A stretch of 64,000 nt of DNA from Halegenticoccus tardaugens. Lineage in GTDB: Archaea > Halobacteriota > Halobacteria > Halobacteriales > Haloferacaceae. The notes under the pieces were generated by a model that saw nothing but the letters and a program-made list of their open reading frames with translations, was not told the origin of the DNA and did no database searches. Shown one piece after another: positions 24,549-33,017 of this stretch. The DNA lies in the NCBI RefSeq assembly GCF_004116405.1, contig NZ_SDIC01000004.1:416079-480078 (forward strand), given 5' to 3'. The translations under genes were made by a program, and so were the position numbers. Positions within the stretch are counted from its first letter, which is position 1. Each line of letters begins with the position of its first letter.

Positions 24549-24833
24549 ATGAGCGACGCGAACGCGGACGAGATCGACGCCAGGTACTACGAGACCGACG
24601 CGGAGCGGATCGTGGAGTTCGTCGCCGACGGTCGGACCGCGGTCGTCGCGCAGAACCGCGAGGGGTACGCGATGCTGGCCGTTCGGTCGTCGCCCGACGG
24701 CGACGAGCTGGAGCGGTACTACGGGTTCGACATGGCGCTCGACCACGCCGCGGAACTGCTCCGGGCGTCGCCGCGGGACCTGCCGGTTCCGGACGAGGCG
24801 TCGGACATGGGGCTGTCCGCGACCCGCGACTGA
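24549..24833 (+). CDS. Small acidic protein (DUF7111-like) next to 7S RNA
   Basis: 94 residues, no membrane segment, with a single compact domain: DARYYETDAERIVEFVADGRTAVVAQNREGYAML and then RYYGFDMALDHAAELL. It appears to be a conserved haloarchaeal family of unknown function, and I recall it beside the 7S RNA gene elsewhere. The ATG at 24549 gives the natural N-terminus; the longer frame runs into the SRP RNA. Confidence 0.75.
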   Translation: MSDANADEIDARYYETDAERIVEFVADGRTAVVAQNREGYAMLAVRSSPDGDELERYYGFDMALDHAAELLRASPRDLPVPDEASDMGLSATRD

Positions 24834-24841
24834 GGACGCGA

Positions 24842-25531
24842 CTACGTGCGCCAGTAAAACCGCGGGCCGAGGGTCAGGTACGCGAGCGCGAGAAACAGGA
24901 GGCCGAACGCGAACACCTCGCCGGGGAAACCGGGAAGGACGATGGCGAGCCCCTGAACGACGCCCATCACGGTCGCGTCCTGAGGATGGAGGTCCGGGTA
25001 GTTCACCGTCGTCACCATGAGTATCGCGAGCAGCGCCGTCAACCCGACGAGCGCCGTCGGGCTGACGAGCCACCCGGCGAGCACGCCAGCGGCCAGGATC
25101 GTCGCGGCGAGGGTGGTCTGGACGCCCTCCGTCGAGTCCGCGTCGCCGTCGTAGGCGGTGTACAAGCCCAGCCGAACGACCGCCATGGCGACGAAGATCG
25201 CCGGGAAGCCGACGCCGGCGACGAACCAGACCGGCTCCGACCCGAGGGTCCACGACTCCCGGACGACGGCCGCGACGAGGATCGCGGGCGCGACGCCGAA
25301 AGAGGCGACGTCGGCGAGCGAGTCGAGGTACTCGCCGGCCGGCGTTCCCCCCAGCCGACGGGCGATGACGCCGTCCAGCCCGTCCGCCATCGCCGCGAGG
25401 AGGATGAGACGGGCCGACAGCGACGGATCGACGGCCGCCGCGACGGCCGCGAGAAAGCCCAGCGCGGCGTTCGTCACCGTCACGGCGTCGGCGAGGCCGA
25501 GCCGGCCGACGAACCGGACGAACCGTGACAT
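24842..25531 (-). CDS. pssA: CDP-alcohol phosphatidyltransferase, archaetidylserine synthase type
   Basis: 229 residues, about seven membrane helices, with the CDP-alcohol phosphotransferase signature D-G-x2-A-R-x8-G-x3-D-x3-D complete in DGLDGVIARRLGGTPAGEYL and the following DSLADV. It would make archaetidylserine from CDP-archaeol and serine. In Haloferax, PssA and PssD supply archaetidylethanolamine for ArtA-dependent C-terminal lipid anchoring of S-layer glycoprotein. It is convergent with the small DUF7111-like gene, with 8 bases between stops. Confidence 0.85.
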   Translation of the reverse strand: MSRFVRFVGRLGLADAVTVTNAALGFLAAVAAAVDPSLSARLILLAAMADGLDGVIARRLGGTPAGEYLDSLADVASFGVAPAILVAAVVRESWTLGSEPVWFVAGVGFPAIFVAMAVVRLGLYTAYDGDADSTEGVQTTLAATILAAGVLAGWLVSPTALVGLTALLAILMVTTVNYPDLHPQDATVMGVVQGLAIVLPGFPGEVFAFGLLFLALAYLTLGPRFYWRT

Positions 25532-25625
25532 ACCTCGGCTGTGGGCGACCGGTGGTATACGCTTTTACATCGGCTTCGGCGCGCGAACCACGCCGCCTTT
25601 ACCCGTCGGGGTTCGAGGGTCGAGC

Positions 25626-26045
25626 ATGAACAGGCGGACGTTTCTCGCGAGCGCCGGGCTCGCGGGGGTCGCAGGGCTCGCGGGCTGCGCCGCGCTCCAG
25701 TTCGGCGGAAATCGGGACTTCGACGTCGGCATGACCGCCGAGACGTTCGACCCGGCCGAACTCACCGTCTCCGTCGGCGACGAGGTGGTGTGGATGAACA
25801 CCAGCTCGCGCGCGCACACGGTGACCGCGTACGAGAACGCCATCCCCGAGGAGGCCGAGTACTTCGCGAGCGGCGGCTTCGATTCGGAGCGCGCCGCCCG
25901 CGAGGCGTGGCGGCAGGGGGGCGGCGCGCTCGACAACGGCGAGACGTTCAGCCACACCTTCGACGCGCCCGGGCGCTACGAGTACGTCTGCGTCCCCCAC
26001 GAGATGGCGGGGATGGTCGGCACGGTCGTCGTCGAAGAGGGCTGA
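25626..26045 (+). CDS. Halocyanin/plastocyanin-like copper lipoprotein
   Basis: 139 residues. The Tat-type start MNRRTFLASAGLAG leads to a lipobox ending at Cys21 (LAGC), so it is probably exported folded and lipid-anchored. A cupredoxin domain follows with type-1 copper ligands His64 (SRAHTV), Cys122, His125 and Met130 (VCVPHEMAGM). It carries electrons between membrane complexes. A helical insertion EYFASGGFDSERAAREAW lies mid-domain, as in other haloarchaeal halocyanins. It is divergent from pssA and convergent with rps3ae. Confidence 0.9.
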   Translation: MNRRTFLASAGLAGVAGLAGCAALQFGGNRDFDVGMTAETFDPAELTVSVGDEVVWMNTSSRAHTVTAYENAIPEEAEYFASGGFDSERAAREAWRQGGGALDNGETFSHTFDAPGRYEYVCVPHEMAGMVGTVVVEEG

Positions 26046-26158
26046 TCGCCCCGGTCGGGATCGGGTCGCGTCGCTCGCGGTCGGAGCGTCGAGCGTCGTC
26101 GAGAACGACCCGTCAAAAAACGCGATGCGAAACCGACGTCCCCCGGCGACGCGCCGAG

Positions 26159-26812
26159 TTACTCCCCTTCTGCTTCCTCGACCGCGACGTCGGACTCGTC
26201 GACGTCGACTGCGGTCTCAGCTTCCTCTTCGACCTCCTCGGGGTGCGCTTCGAGCGTCAGCTTCTGCACCTCGACGCGGCGAAGCGGGTAGATCGACTTG
26301 GCCTCGCCGTAGATGGCCGACGAGAGGCGGCCGTTGACGACGCTGTCGACGAGCTGCTCGAACGTGCGGTCGTCCGCGGCGTCCTCGACGAGGTCGATCA
26401 TGACCCGTCGGATGGCCTGCTCTTGGCTCCGGTCGGCCTTCTTCGTGGTGAACGCGACCGGCTGGATCTGCACCCGGTAGTCGTCCGTCGTCAGCACGGT
26501 GATGTTCGCCTCGACCTTCGACGCGCCGCGGCGCACGAGGCTGCGCAGGTAATCGCGCGTCAGTTCGTGCTTTACGAACTCGGTGTACGCGGCGTCGCTG
26601 CCGACGTCCGTCACCTTGAACGTGAGTTTCGTGTTGTTCGCCCCGGCGTCGTTGGTGAGCTCGCCGAGCGTGACCTCGATGGTTCTTCCCTGTACTTTCT
26701 CCGGTTCGTCGGCGACGGTCTGGCCGAGCTCCGCCCGGTCGAACTGCTCGGGCGCGAGCACGGCGTACCATCGCTTTCCTCGCTTCTGTCTGGATACTGA
26801 TCGTTCGCTCAT
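26159..26812 (-). CDS. rps3ae: 30S ribosomal protein S3Ae (eS1)
   Basis: 217 residues with the eS1 hallmarks KRGKRWYAVLAPEQFD, RDYLRSLVRRGASKVEA and KSIYPLRRVEVQKL, and an acidic C-terminal tail typical of halophiles. It is a structural protein of the small ribosomal subunit. It is the last gene of the rps15-recJ-pcc1-rps3ae operon; its ATG overlaps the pcc1 stop (ATGA). Confidence 0.97.
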   Translation of the reverse strand: MSERSVSRQKRGKRWYAVLAPEQFDRAELGQTVADEPEKVQGRTIEVTLGELTNDAGANNTKLTFKVTDVGSDAAYTEFVKHELTRDYLRSLVRRGASKVEANITVLTTDDYRVQIQPVAFTTKKADRSQEQAIRRVMIDLVEDAADDRTFEQLVDSVVNGRLSSAIYGEAKSIYPLRRVEVQKLTLEAHPEEVEEEAETAVDVDESDVAVEEAEGE

Positions 26813-27042
26813 GATTGTGTGTCGTCTTCGTTCGCTAACTGTACGACGGTCTCCGCGACCGTCAGGTTCACCACGTAATCGTCCACCGTCGACTGCAGGC
26901 CGCCGGTCGTCTCCCGCGCGATCTCCGTGACGACGGCGTCGCCGTCGACGCTCGTCCGCATCGAGTCGGTGTTGTCGGGGACGATCGCGGCCGCGACGAG
27001 CGCCGCGCGCTCGTGTCCGGTTTCGATCCGCGCGCGCCTCAT
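26809..27042 (-). CDS. pcc1: KEOPS complex subunit Pcc1
   Basis: 77 residues, the normal size for archaeal Pcc1. ALVAAAIVPDNTDSMRTSVDGD and NLTVAETVVQL match the family. Pcc1 dimerises within KEOPS (Kae1-Bud32-Cgi121-Pcc1), which makes the t6A modification on ANN-decoding tRNAs. It overlaps both neighbours by ATGA, so expression is tightly tied to ribosomal proteins S15 and S3Ae. Confidence 0.92.
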   Translation of the reverse strand: MRRARIETGHERAALVAAAIVPDNTDSMRTSVDGDAVVTEIARETTGGLQSTVDDYVVNLTVAETVVQLANEDDTQS

Positions 27043-28313
27043 AGCGCCTCCCGGAACGCCGCGACGAACTCTTCTGCCGTCCCGTCGAACCGCGCGTCGC
27101 CGCGCGTGGCGGTTCCGTTCCCGACCGCGGTCGGTTTCGTTCCGACTCCGCTTTCGGCGAGTCGCTCGACCGCCGTCGCCACGACGGCTCCGAGATCGAG
27201 CGGTTCGACGCTCGCGGCGGCCGCAGCCCCGTCGACGACGACGAGGGCGACCGGCTCCGGAGATCGGAAGTCGCGGAGCAACCGGGCGACTGTGCCGAGC
27301 GCGGACGGGGGTGCGTCGGCCGGCGGGCGGGCGACGAACACGCCGTCGTACCGGGCGGTCGTCGCGCCGCGGAGCGCCGCGTGCGCCGCCCGCGCGTGGT
27401 CGCGCCACGCGTCGAGGGCGGCGGTTCGAACGCTCGCGTTCGTCCCCTCGGCGTCGTGGCCGAGCGCCAGCGCGACGCCGACGCCGGGCCGCTCGCGCGC
27501 GACCGCGTCGAGCACGTCGGCGTAACCGCCCACCGTCTCGAACGGCCCGTCGGGCGTCGCGTGCGGCCGGAGCGCGCGCTCGATCGCCTCCGAGGCTCGC
27601 GGCGTCGCGTCCTCGACCGCGGTGGCCTCCACGGCCACGAGCGAGGCGATCCGACGGTGTGCGTCCTCGTCCAACTCCGCCGGGAGGCCGAGCTCGGCGA
27701 GCGCCGCGCGGACCCGCTCCGGCTGTCCCGAGACGGGCGCGTGGACGAGCGTCGTGTGCGCGACGCCGTCGGCGACGTCCGCGGTGGGGACGGCGACGCC
27801 GGGTCGGCGTTCGACGACCCCGGCGCGGTCGGCCGCGTCGAGGATCGGCGCGCTCCCGTCGCCGTCGACGGTCCCCCCCGACGCGACGACGCCCGCGAGA
27901 CCGAGCGCGGGATCCGGATCGGTCCCGAGTTCCCGCGCGATCTCGAAGGCGACGACGCTCGCCGGGCGGGACGCGCCGGCGGCGACGCGCTTCGGGCCGC
28001 GATCGTCGCCGTCGTCTTCGTCGCCGCCGTCGCTCCCGTCGCCATCGAGGCGACCGTCCGCCCCGACGGCGGGCGACGAGCCGACGACGAGGTCCACGCC
28101 CGCCGCGTCGCCGCCGGGGATGGAGACGTCCTCGGGCGACGCGCGGACGTGGAACGGGACGCGGACGTCCCGGAGCGCCCGCGCGAGGATGCCACTGGCC
28201 GCGAGCGAGTCGCCGTCGGCGCGCGCGGCGACCCGAACGAACGGCGCGTCGCGGAGCGCGGCGGCGATCTCTGCGGCGGGGGCGTCGTCCCCTGCGGAAC
28301 GTGCTGTCGACAT
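27039..28313 (-). CDS. RecJ-like protein with degenerate DHH motifs
   Basis: 424 residues in the position of archaeal recJ between rps15 and pcc1. A remnant of motif I is seen (RVAARADGDSLAASG instead of DHDADG). No DHH triad or GGGH motif is found, so the nuclease centre is probably lost or strongly altered. Such RecJ-like proteins in archaea relate to GAN/Cdc45 and bind the GINS replication complex. A long Gly/Asp insertion lies near residues 85-105. The stop overlaps pcc1 by ATGA. Confidence 0.8.
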   Translation of the reverse strand: MSTARSAGDDAPAAEIAAALRDAPFVRVAARADGDSLAASGILARALRDVRVPFHVRASPEDVSIPGGDAAGVDLVVGSSPAVGADGRLDGDGSDGGDEDDGDDRGPKRVAAGASRPASVVAFEIARELGTDPDPALGLAGVVASGGTVDGDGSAPILDAADRAGVVERRPGVAVPTADVADGVAHTTLVHAPVSGQPERVRAALAELGLPAELDEDAHRRIASLVAVEATAVEDATPRASEAIERALRPHATPDGPFETVGGYADVLDAVARERPGVGVALALGHDAEGTNASVRTAALDAWRDHARAAHAALRGATTARYDGVFVARPPADAPPSALGTVARLLRDFRSPEPVALVVVDGAAAAASVEPLDLGAVVATAVERLAESGVGTKPTAVGNGTATRGDARFDGTAEEFVAAFREAL

Positions 28314-28352
28314 TTCGGTGAGTGCGTGGGTCGTGATGAGCCGCGTTTTCGG

Positions 28353-28817
28353 CTATTCGAGGAGTTCCCGCGCCTCGTCGTACCGGTACGTGAAGTCCGC
28401 TTCGAGCCTGTCGCCGCGGTAGTACTTCACGAGACGGCGGATCTTCGACTCGGTGTTCTGCAGGGCGCGTCGGTTCTGGTTGTCCTGCGGGTTGCGCTCG
28501 GCGTGATCGCGCAGGCGGAGCGCCCGCTCCATCAGCTTCCGGAGGTCCTCCGGAAGCTCCGGCTCGGCATCGTTGTCCTCCAGAATCTCGGTGACCTTCT
28601 TGCCGGTCGCGAGCTTCACGTTCGGGATCGGCGTGCCCTTCACGCCCTCGTCGCGGAGCTTCAGGCCGATGACGCTCGGGTCGTGACCCTGCTCCGCGAG
28701 CTCGACGACGCGCGATTCGATCTCCTCTGCGTCCACGTCGCTCCACTCCGGCGGTTCGTCTGCCGCGGGGCGGTCCGATCCGGACTGCCCTCGACGGCGG
28801 GTGTGCATTCGTGCCAT
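28353..28817 (-). CDS. rps15: 30S ribosomal protein S15
   Basis: 154 residues, the standard archaeal S15 (uS15) length: N-terminal MARMHTRRRGQSGSD, a central IGLKLRDEGVKGTPIPNVK, and C-terminal RNPQDNQNRRALQNTESKIR. MARMHTRRRG matches the usual start, so ATG 28817 was chosen over the inner Met. First gene of the operon, 39 bases before the recJ-like gene. Confidence 0.97.
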   Translation of the reverse strand: MARMHTRRRGQSGSDRPAADEPPEWSDVDAEEIESRVVELAEQGHDPSVIGLKLRDEGVKGTPIPNVKLATGKKVTEILEDNDAEPELPEDLRKLMERALRLRDHAERNPQDNQNRRALQNTESKIRRLVKYYRGDRLEADFTYRYDEARELLE

Positions 28818-28969
28818 GGTTTCGAATTGGAACGCACAGACCGCAGGATAGCGTACCCGACGGCGATGGCGGTCGCCGCGGGGCACTACCGCAATCCCGA
28901 GTCCGCGTCGCGCGGACGAGTCAGATTTGCGGCCGTGCTGTTCCCGCGTGACTCTCGCCCCGTGGCGGA

Positions 28970-29395
28970 CTAAACCGTTTCGGCTTCCTCCGACCTCTCG
29001 ATCCGCAGGTACATCCCCTTCGACGCCGGCGCGGTGTATTCGAACCCGAACCGCTCGTAGAAGCCGTCGACGTCGGCCATGAGGTTCACGTACGCCGACT
29101 CGGGCGCGTTCTCGCGGAGGTACGCCATCAGCGCCGCCACGATCTCGGTTCCGAGCCCCCGCCCCTGGTGGTCGGGGCGGACCGCCACGTCGACGAGCTG
29201 GTAGACTGACCCGCCGTCGCCGACGATCCGACCCATCCCGACGGTCTCGCCGTCGCGGACGGCCGTCACGCCGTAGACGCTGTTCGGCAGGCCTCGCCTC
29301 ACCGCCTCCAGACCCCGCGGCGCCATCCCCGCCGCCTCGCGGAGGGCGACGAACGTCTCCGGCGCGGGGAGCTCCTCCCGGAGTTCGTAGGTCAT
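28970..29395 (-). CDS. GNAT-family N-acetyltransferase
   Basis: 141 residues of the GNAT fold with the acetyl-CoA motif VRPDHQGRGLGTEIV (about residues 81-95) and the C-terminal ADVDGFYERFGFEY. The closest families are small-molecule or peptide N-acetyltransferases of unknown substrate. ATG 29395 is taken as start; three codons of the usual EL/REE opening follow. It is separated from rps15 by 152 bases, so probably transcribed alone. Confidence 0.83.
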   Translation of the reverse strand: MTYELREELPAPETFVALREAAGMAPRGLEAVRRGLPNSVYGVTAVRDGETVGMGRIVGDGGSVYQLVDVAVRPDHQGRGLGTEIVAALMAYLRENAPESAYVNLMADVDGFYERFGFEYTAPASKGMYLRIERSEEAETV

Positions 29396-29530
29396 GGCCG
29401 GTCGGAGACTGGCGGGGGGCATAATCCTGTTCGTCGCGTGCGACGGCCTGACTCGGCGAGCGTCGGTCGGTCGGGCTAAACAAGTCGAAGGCCTTATTAT
29501 CTACACCGGGGTACGAGAAAACGCGTTCGA

Positions 29531-29602
29531 GGGCTCGTAGATCAGAGGTAGATCACTCCCTTGGCATGGGAGAGGCCCCGGGTTCAAATCCCGGCGAGTC
29601 CA
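29531..29602 (+). tRNA. tRNA-Ala (anticodon GGC)
   Basis: 72 nt forming a full cloverleaf: acceptor GGGCUCG/CGAGUCC with discriminator A29602, D-arm GAUCAGAGGUAGAUC, anticodon arm CUCCC-UUGGCAU-GGGAG with GGC, and T-arm CCGGG-UUCAAAU-CCCGG. CCA is not encoded. A TATA-like CTTATTATC at about 29490-29498 gives its promoter. A 14-bp copy of its 3' end lies 84 bases downstream. Confidence 0.96.
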
Positions 29603-29649
29603 CTTCCTTCCCTCACTGCGTTCGGTCAGTCATGAACTCGCCGACCTTC

Positions 29650-29686
29650 GCGAACGCGGAGCGTTCGCTCAGTCCCGGCGAGTCCA
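29650..29686 (+). repeat. Hairpin plus 3'-end copy of tRNA-Ala
   Basis: GCGAACGC-GGA-GCGTTCGC (29650-29668) is a perfect hairpin, followed by TCCCGGCGAGTCCA at 29673-29686. The latter is identical to the last 14 bases of tRNA-Ala (29589-29602). The same hairpin type recurs at 48522-48540 beside tRNA-Arg. The hairpin may also terminate the tRNA transcript. Confidence 0.8.
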
Positions 29687-29717
29687 GCGGGTTCTACAAT
29701 ATGGTTAGATAATCGCC

Positions 29718-30557
29718 TTAGCAGTCCTCGTCAGCCGCGTTTTCCTCCTCCGTTCCGTCGTCAGATTCTTCCTCGTTCTGCTCGCCGTTGTCGTCACGCT
29801 CTGAACTGTCGTCCTGTTCCTCGTCAGTTTCGTCAACCTCCGTCATTTCGACGGTAAGTTCCGTATCCTCATCAACCTCGAACGAAGAATCGTCAGAGGA
29901 GGGTTCGTATCCATCGACCTCGTAGACGTTGTAAGCGTACCGCCCCTCCTCGCTGACGACCCACGACGCCTGCCCGTCCTCGCCGAGTTCTCGTTCGCCA
30001 AGGATCTCGGCCTCGGTTCCGATAAGCGTGATTTTCCCCTGTAACGGCTTTCCCTCCCGATCGACGACGGTGATCGTGATGTCGTACTCCTCGGGGCCGC
30101 TCTCGTCCTGTTCTTCCTCCTTATCCGAGTCGTCGGCCCAGTGACTCTCGTCGTCGCTGCGGAGGATCTCCTCGCCGTCGGGGGCAAGGATCGAGATCAC
30201 GTCACTCCCATCGTCGCGAATGAGGCCTCCGTCCGAGCCAAAATCGACGTCGGCGTCGACATCCTTGTAGCCCGTCGCGACCGTCAGCGTCTCACCTGCG
30301 CCGATCACGGTTCCGTCCGGGAATGATCGATCCTGTTCGTTCTCACCGTTCGCCTCGAAATCAATCACGTAGCCCGTCAGGTCGAACTCACCTTCGGTGA
30401 AGTTCTTAAGCACGACATACTCATCTTCTGCGTTCACTTCTGCAAAGGCGAGCCCTGAGTGGTCCGATGCGATTACCGTGCTGCCCGCACCGAGACCCGC
30501 GATACCTAGCGTTGCTGCCCCTACACCGATCATGAAACGTCTGCGATTGCTCTGCAT
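29718..30557 (-). CDS. Secreted lamin-tail-domain protein with acidic tail
   Basis: 279 residues. The Tat motif MQSNRRRFMIG and hydrophobic stretch mark export. Residues about 35-125 form a lamin-tail domain (FAEVNAEDEYVVLKNFTE, GYVIDFEANGENEQDRSFPDG), then a beta-sandwich carboxypeptidase-like domain (about 155-220: ITITVVDREGKPLQGKITL), and a tail of about 45 Glu/Asp/Ser residues ending in Cys. It is probably a surface protein with a binding role. Codon use and lower GC differ from neighbours, and the upstream 216 bases (30558-30773) are AT-rich, hinting at recent acquisition. Confidence 0.78.
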   Translation of the reverse strand: MQSNRRRFMIGVGAATLGIAGLGAGSTVIASDHSGLAFAEVNAEDEYVVLKNFTEGEFDLTGYVIDFEANGENEQDRSFPDGTVIGAGETLTVATGYKDVDADVDFGSDGGLIRDDGSDVISILAPDGEEILRSDDESHWADDSDKEEEQDESGPEEYDITITVVDREGKPLQGKITLIGTEAEILGERELGEDGQASWVVSEEGRYAYNVYEVDGYEPSSDDSSFEVDEDTELTVEMTEVDETDEEQDDSSERDDNGEQNEEESDDGTEEENAADEDC

Positions 30558-30773
30558 ACTACGACTATCAGATTCCCAATAGAATATTAGTTCTTTTTAT
30601 GTTATTTCAGGTATTAAAACACTGAATATCAACATGTTACATATGGATATTCTGTGGTCGGTGTGAACAAGAAGATGCGCTTGTGATCCAGCCACTGCTG
30701 ATAGCTAAAGTCGAGTACCCTACCGCGTCGGATCGATGTCTCTCGGCGTTGCGCGCGTCGCCGTCGCCTTGAA

Positions 30774-31436
30774 CTACGCCACCGTTTCTCGACCGGGCGC
30801 GAGCCCGAGCCGCTCGTAACTCGAACTGGTGATCGTCGCTCTAAGCGGCGCTTCCGCCCCGATATCGAGAGTCACCTGAACGATGGATTCACCGGTTTCG
30901 ACGTCCCGGATGACCCCCGAAGCGTGGTTTTGTGCGCTCGTTTCGTCCGCCGGTGGTGCGTCCTCAGGCGCGGTGAGTGTGATCGCGTCCGCGCGGATCG
31001 CGACCTCGACAGCGTCGGTTTCGGAAACGACGAGCGCCAGAAACCGCCCGGCGGCCGTTTCGACGACGCCGAGCTCGCCCCTCCGTTCGACGACCTTCCC
31101 GTCGAGAACGGTCACCGCTGCGTCCGTCAATCCCGAAAAAGCGGTCTCTAACCGGTTAAATCGACGAAGAAGCTCTCGCGCGGTCGGGGTGAGCGTGCTC
31201 CCGCCTCCCTCTACGCCACCGCGCCGTCTCTCAACCAGCGGTCCGATCGCATCCTCGAGTTCGACGACGCGACGTTGCGCGTGAGCGTATGATCTATTCA
31301 GTGACCCTGCTGCAGAATAAATAGATCCGTGAGCGCTGATCGCCCGAAGAAGCTCCGCATCACGTGCCGTAACAGCGAGATCACCGGCAGCTAATTTCGT
31401 CTCGAATGAATCCTGAACGTTACTGTCGTCGGTCAT
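30774..31436 (-). CDS. ModE-like transcriptional regulator (HTH plus TOBE)
   Basis: 220 residues. The N-terminal winged helix has the ModE/LysR-type pattern AELLRAISAHGSIYSAAGSLNRSYAHAQRRVVELE. A C-terminal molybdate/tungstate-binding TOBE domain (about 105-215) includes FLALVVSETDAVEVAIRADAI. It is the fourth gene after tupABC on the same strand, so it probably senses tungstate or molybdate and controls that operon. A 27-bp duplication separates it from the ATPase gene. Confidence 0.85.
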   Translation of the reverse strand: MTDDSNVQDSFETKLAAGDLAVTARDAELLRAISAHGSIYSAAGSLNRSYAHAQRRVVELEDAIGPLVERRRGGVEGGGSTLTPTARELLRRFNRLETAFSGLTDAAVTVLDGKVVERRGELGVVETAAGRFLALVVSETDAVEVAIRADAITLTAPEDAPPADETSAQNHASGVIRDVETGESIVQVTLDIGAEAPLRATITSSSYERLGLAPGRETVA

Positions 31437-31501
31437 GGGAACTGTGTCGGTGGACGATCCAAATCCGGGTTCTCTCTACGGGCCATTGATCCCCCCTCGT
31501 A

Positions 31502-31565
31502 GATCAATTATCCTCTTCGATCAATTCGCCGTCGACGACCTAGTAGATCAATTCACCGTCGATGA
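31502..31565 (-). repeat. Tandem duplication of the tungstate ATPase gene 3' end
   Basis: The minus-strand segment coding DGELIY and stop is repeated at 27-bp spacing: GATCAATTCACCGTCGATGA (31546-31565, inside the gene) and GATCAATTCGCCGTCGACGA (31519-31538, beyond the stop), then a shorter GATCAATT copy at 31502. In frame after the TAG, the sequence would read VVDGELIEEDN before a second stop. It is a recent in-frame duplication now in the 3' untranslated region. Confidence 0.7.
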
Positions 31566-32313
31566 ATTTCCGAGTGCGCTCGTCCCGCGGACGTGTGAAG
31601 ACCCTGTCGGTCGGTCCAACTTCGATGGTCCGCTGCCCGAGGAGCACCGCCACCCGGTCGGCGATCCGCTCCGCTTGATTCATGTCGTGGGTCGCGATGA
31701 CGATTCCGATATTTCGATCCCGCGCCTCCGTGATCGCGTTCTCGAGGACGGCCGTGTTACGCGGATCGAGGTCCGATGACGGTTCGTCGAGTAAGAGGAC
31801 GTCGGGATCGTATGCGAGCGCGCGGGCGAAGGCGACCCGCTGTGCCTCGCCGCCCGACAGCGACCGCGCATTCTGCTGTTCTTTTCCGTCGAGACCAACC
31901 ACACCGAGCGCCCTGCGGGCGGCGTCGCTCGTCCCGTTTCGCGTGCCGACGAGTTCGGCGGCGTTTCGTTTGAGGCGGTCGGCCCACGACTGGCGGACGC
32001 GGAGTCCGTATTCGGCGTTCTGCTGCACCGATGCGTCGAACAGACTCGGCTCTTGAAACACCATGCCGACGTTTCGGCGCATCGAGAGCCGTCGGCTTTC
32101 CGATAGGCTCCAGACGTCGGTTCCGCCGTATCTGATCGTCCCCCCGTCCGGCTGCTCGAACAGGGCGAGCAGTCGAAGCAGCGTGGACTTTCCGACCCCG
32201 GAGGGACCGATGATCGAGAGGATCTCCCCGCGATCGACGTCCAGTGACACGTCGTCGAACACCGGCTCGTCGTAGGCGTGCCAGAGCCCTTCGACGTCGA
32301 GAACCGACGTCAT
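31540..32313 (-). CDS. tupC: Tungstate/molybdate ABC transporter ATP-binding protein
   Basis: 257 residues: Walker [10 protein letters not shown] (about 35), Q-loop FQEPSLFD, signature [14 protein letters not shown] (about 145), Walker [13 protein letters not shown] and H-loop THDMNQ. It overlaps the permease gene by ATGA. The partner binding protein and ModE-like regulator point to tungstate or molybdate uptake. The start at 32313 is preferred because the frame upstream codes only permease overlap. Confidence 0.85.
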   Translation of the reverse strand: MTSVLDVEGLWHAYDEPVFDDVSLDVDRGEILSIIGPSGVGKSTLLRLLALFEQPDGGTIRYGGTDVWSLSESRRLSMRRNVGMVFQEPSLFDASVQQNAEYGLRVRQSWADRLKRNAAELVGTRNGTSDAARRALGVVGLDGKEQQNARSLSGGEAQRVAFARALAYDPDVLLLDEPSSDLDPRNTAVLENAITEARDRNIGIVIATHDMNQAERIADRVAVLLGQRTIEVGPTDRVFTRPRDERTRKFIDGELIY

Positions 32314-33017
32314 CGCGTTCGTCCACCTCCGCCGAGACGGCCGACGAGCCAATTGACGAGCAACACGAGCGCGACGAGAATCGCCCCGAGGAACAGTGCG
32401 GTTTCGAAGCGGCCCTGCCGCGCCTCGAGCTGGATCGCCGTCGTGATGTTCCGGGTGTACGCTTCGCCGTCGGCGTAGGCGATGTTGCCCCCGACGATCA
32501 GCACCGATCCGACTTCGCTTATCGCCCGCCCGAACCCCGCGAGAACCGCGGTCGCGATCCCGAATCGAGCCTCCTTGATCACGACGAGCGCGACGTCAAC
32601 TCTCGTGCCGCCCATGACGTACGCGGCGTCTCGGACGTTCTGTTCGACGCTCGTGACGGCCGCGAGGCTCACGCCGGTGATGACGGGGGTTGCGAGCACG
32701 AACTGGGACATGATCATCGCTTCGGGCGTGAAGACGAGATCGAGAGAGCCGAGAGGGCCCTGATTCGACACCAGAAAGAGCACGAGAAGGCCGACGACCA
32801 CGCTCGGAAAACCCATTCCGGTGTTGATGAGCGCGGTCACGAGGCCTTTGCCGGGAAACTCCTTGAACCCGATGACTATCGCGACGGGGAGGCTAAAAAC
32901 CGTCGACAGCGCCACGGCGATCAGGCTCACGTACAGCGAGACGCGGACGATACTCGTGATGTACTGACTCTCGAAGGGGAGTTCGACGAGCGCGAGTGCG
33001 AGAGCCTCGGTGGCCAT
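32310..33017 (-). CDS. tupB: Tungstate ABC transporter permease
   Basis: 235 residues with five to six helices and the BPD-transport loop motif [30 protein letters not shown], which is typical of TupB/WtpB-type permeases. The start is either ATG 33017 (TGATG overlap with the previous stop) or GTG 33020; ATG is used. It forms the membrane channel with the ATPase downstream. Confidence 0.87.
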   Translation of the reverse strand: MATEALALALVELPFESQYITSIVRVSLYVSLIAVALSTVFSLPVAIVIGFKEFPGKGLVTALINTGMGFPSVVVGLLVLFLVSNQGPLGSLDLVFTPEAMIMSQFVLATPVITGVSLAAVTSVEQNVRDAAYVMGGTRVDVALVVIKEARFGIATAVLAGFGRAISEVGSVLIVGGNIAYADGEAYTRNITTAIQLEARQGRFETALFLGAILVALVLLVNWLVGRLGGGGRTR

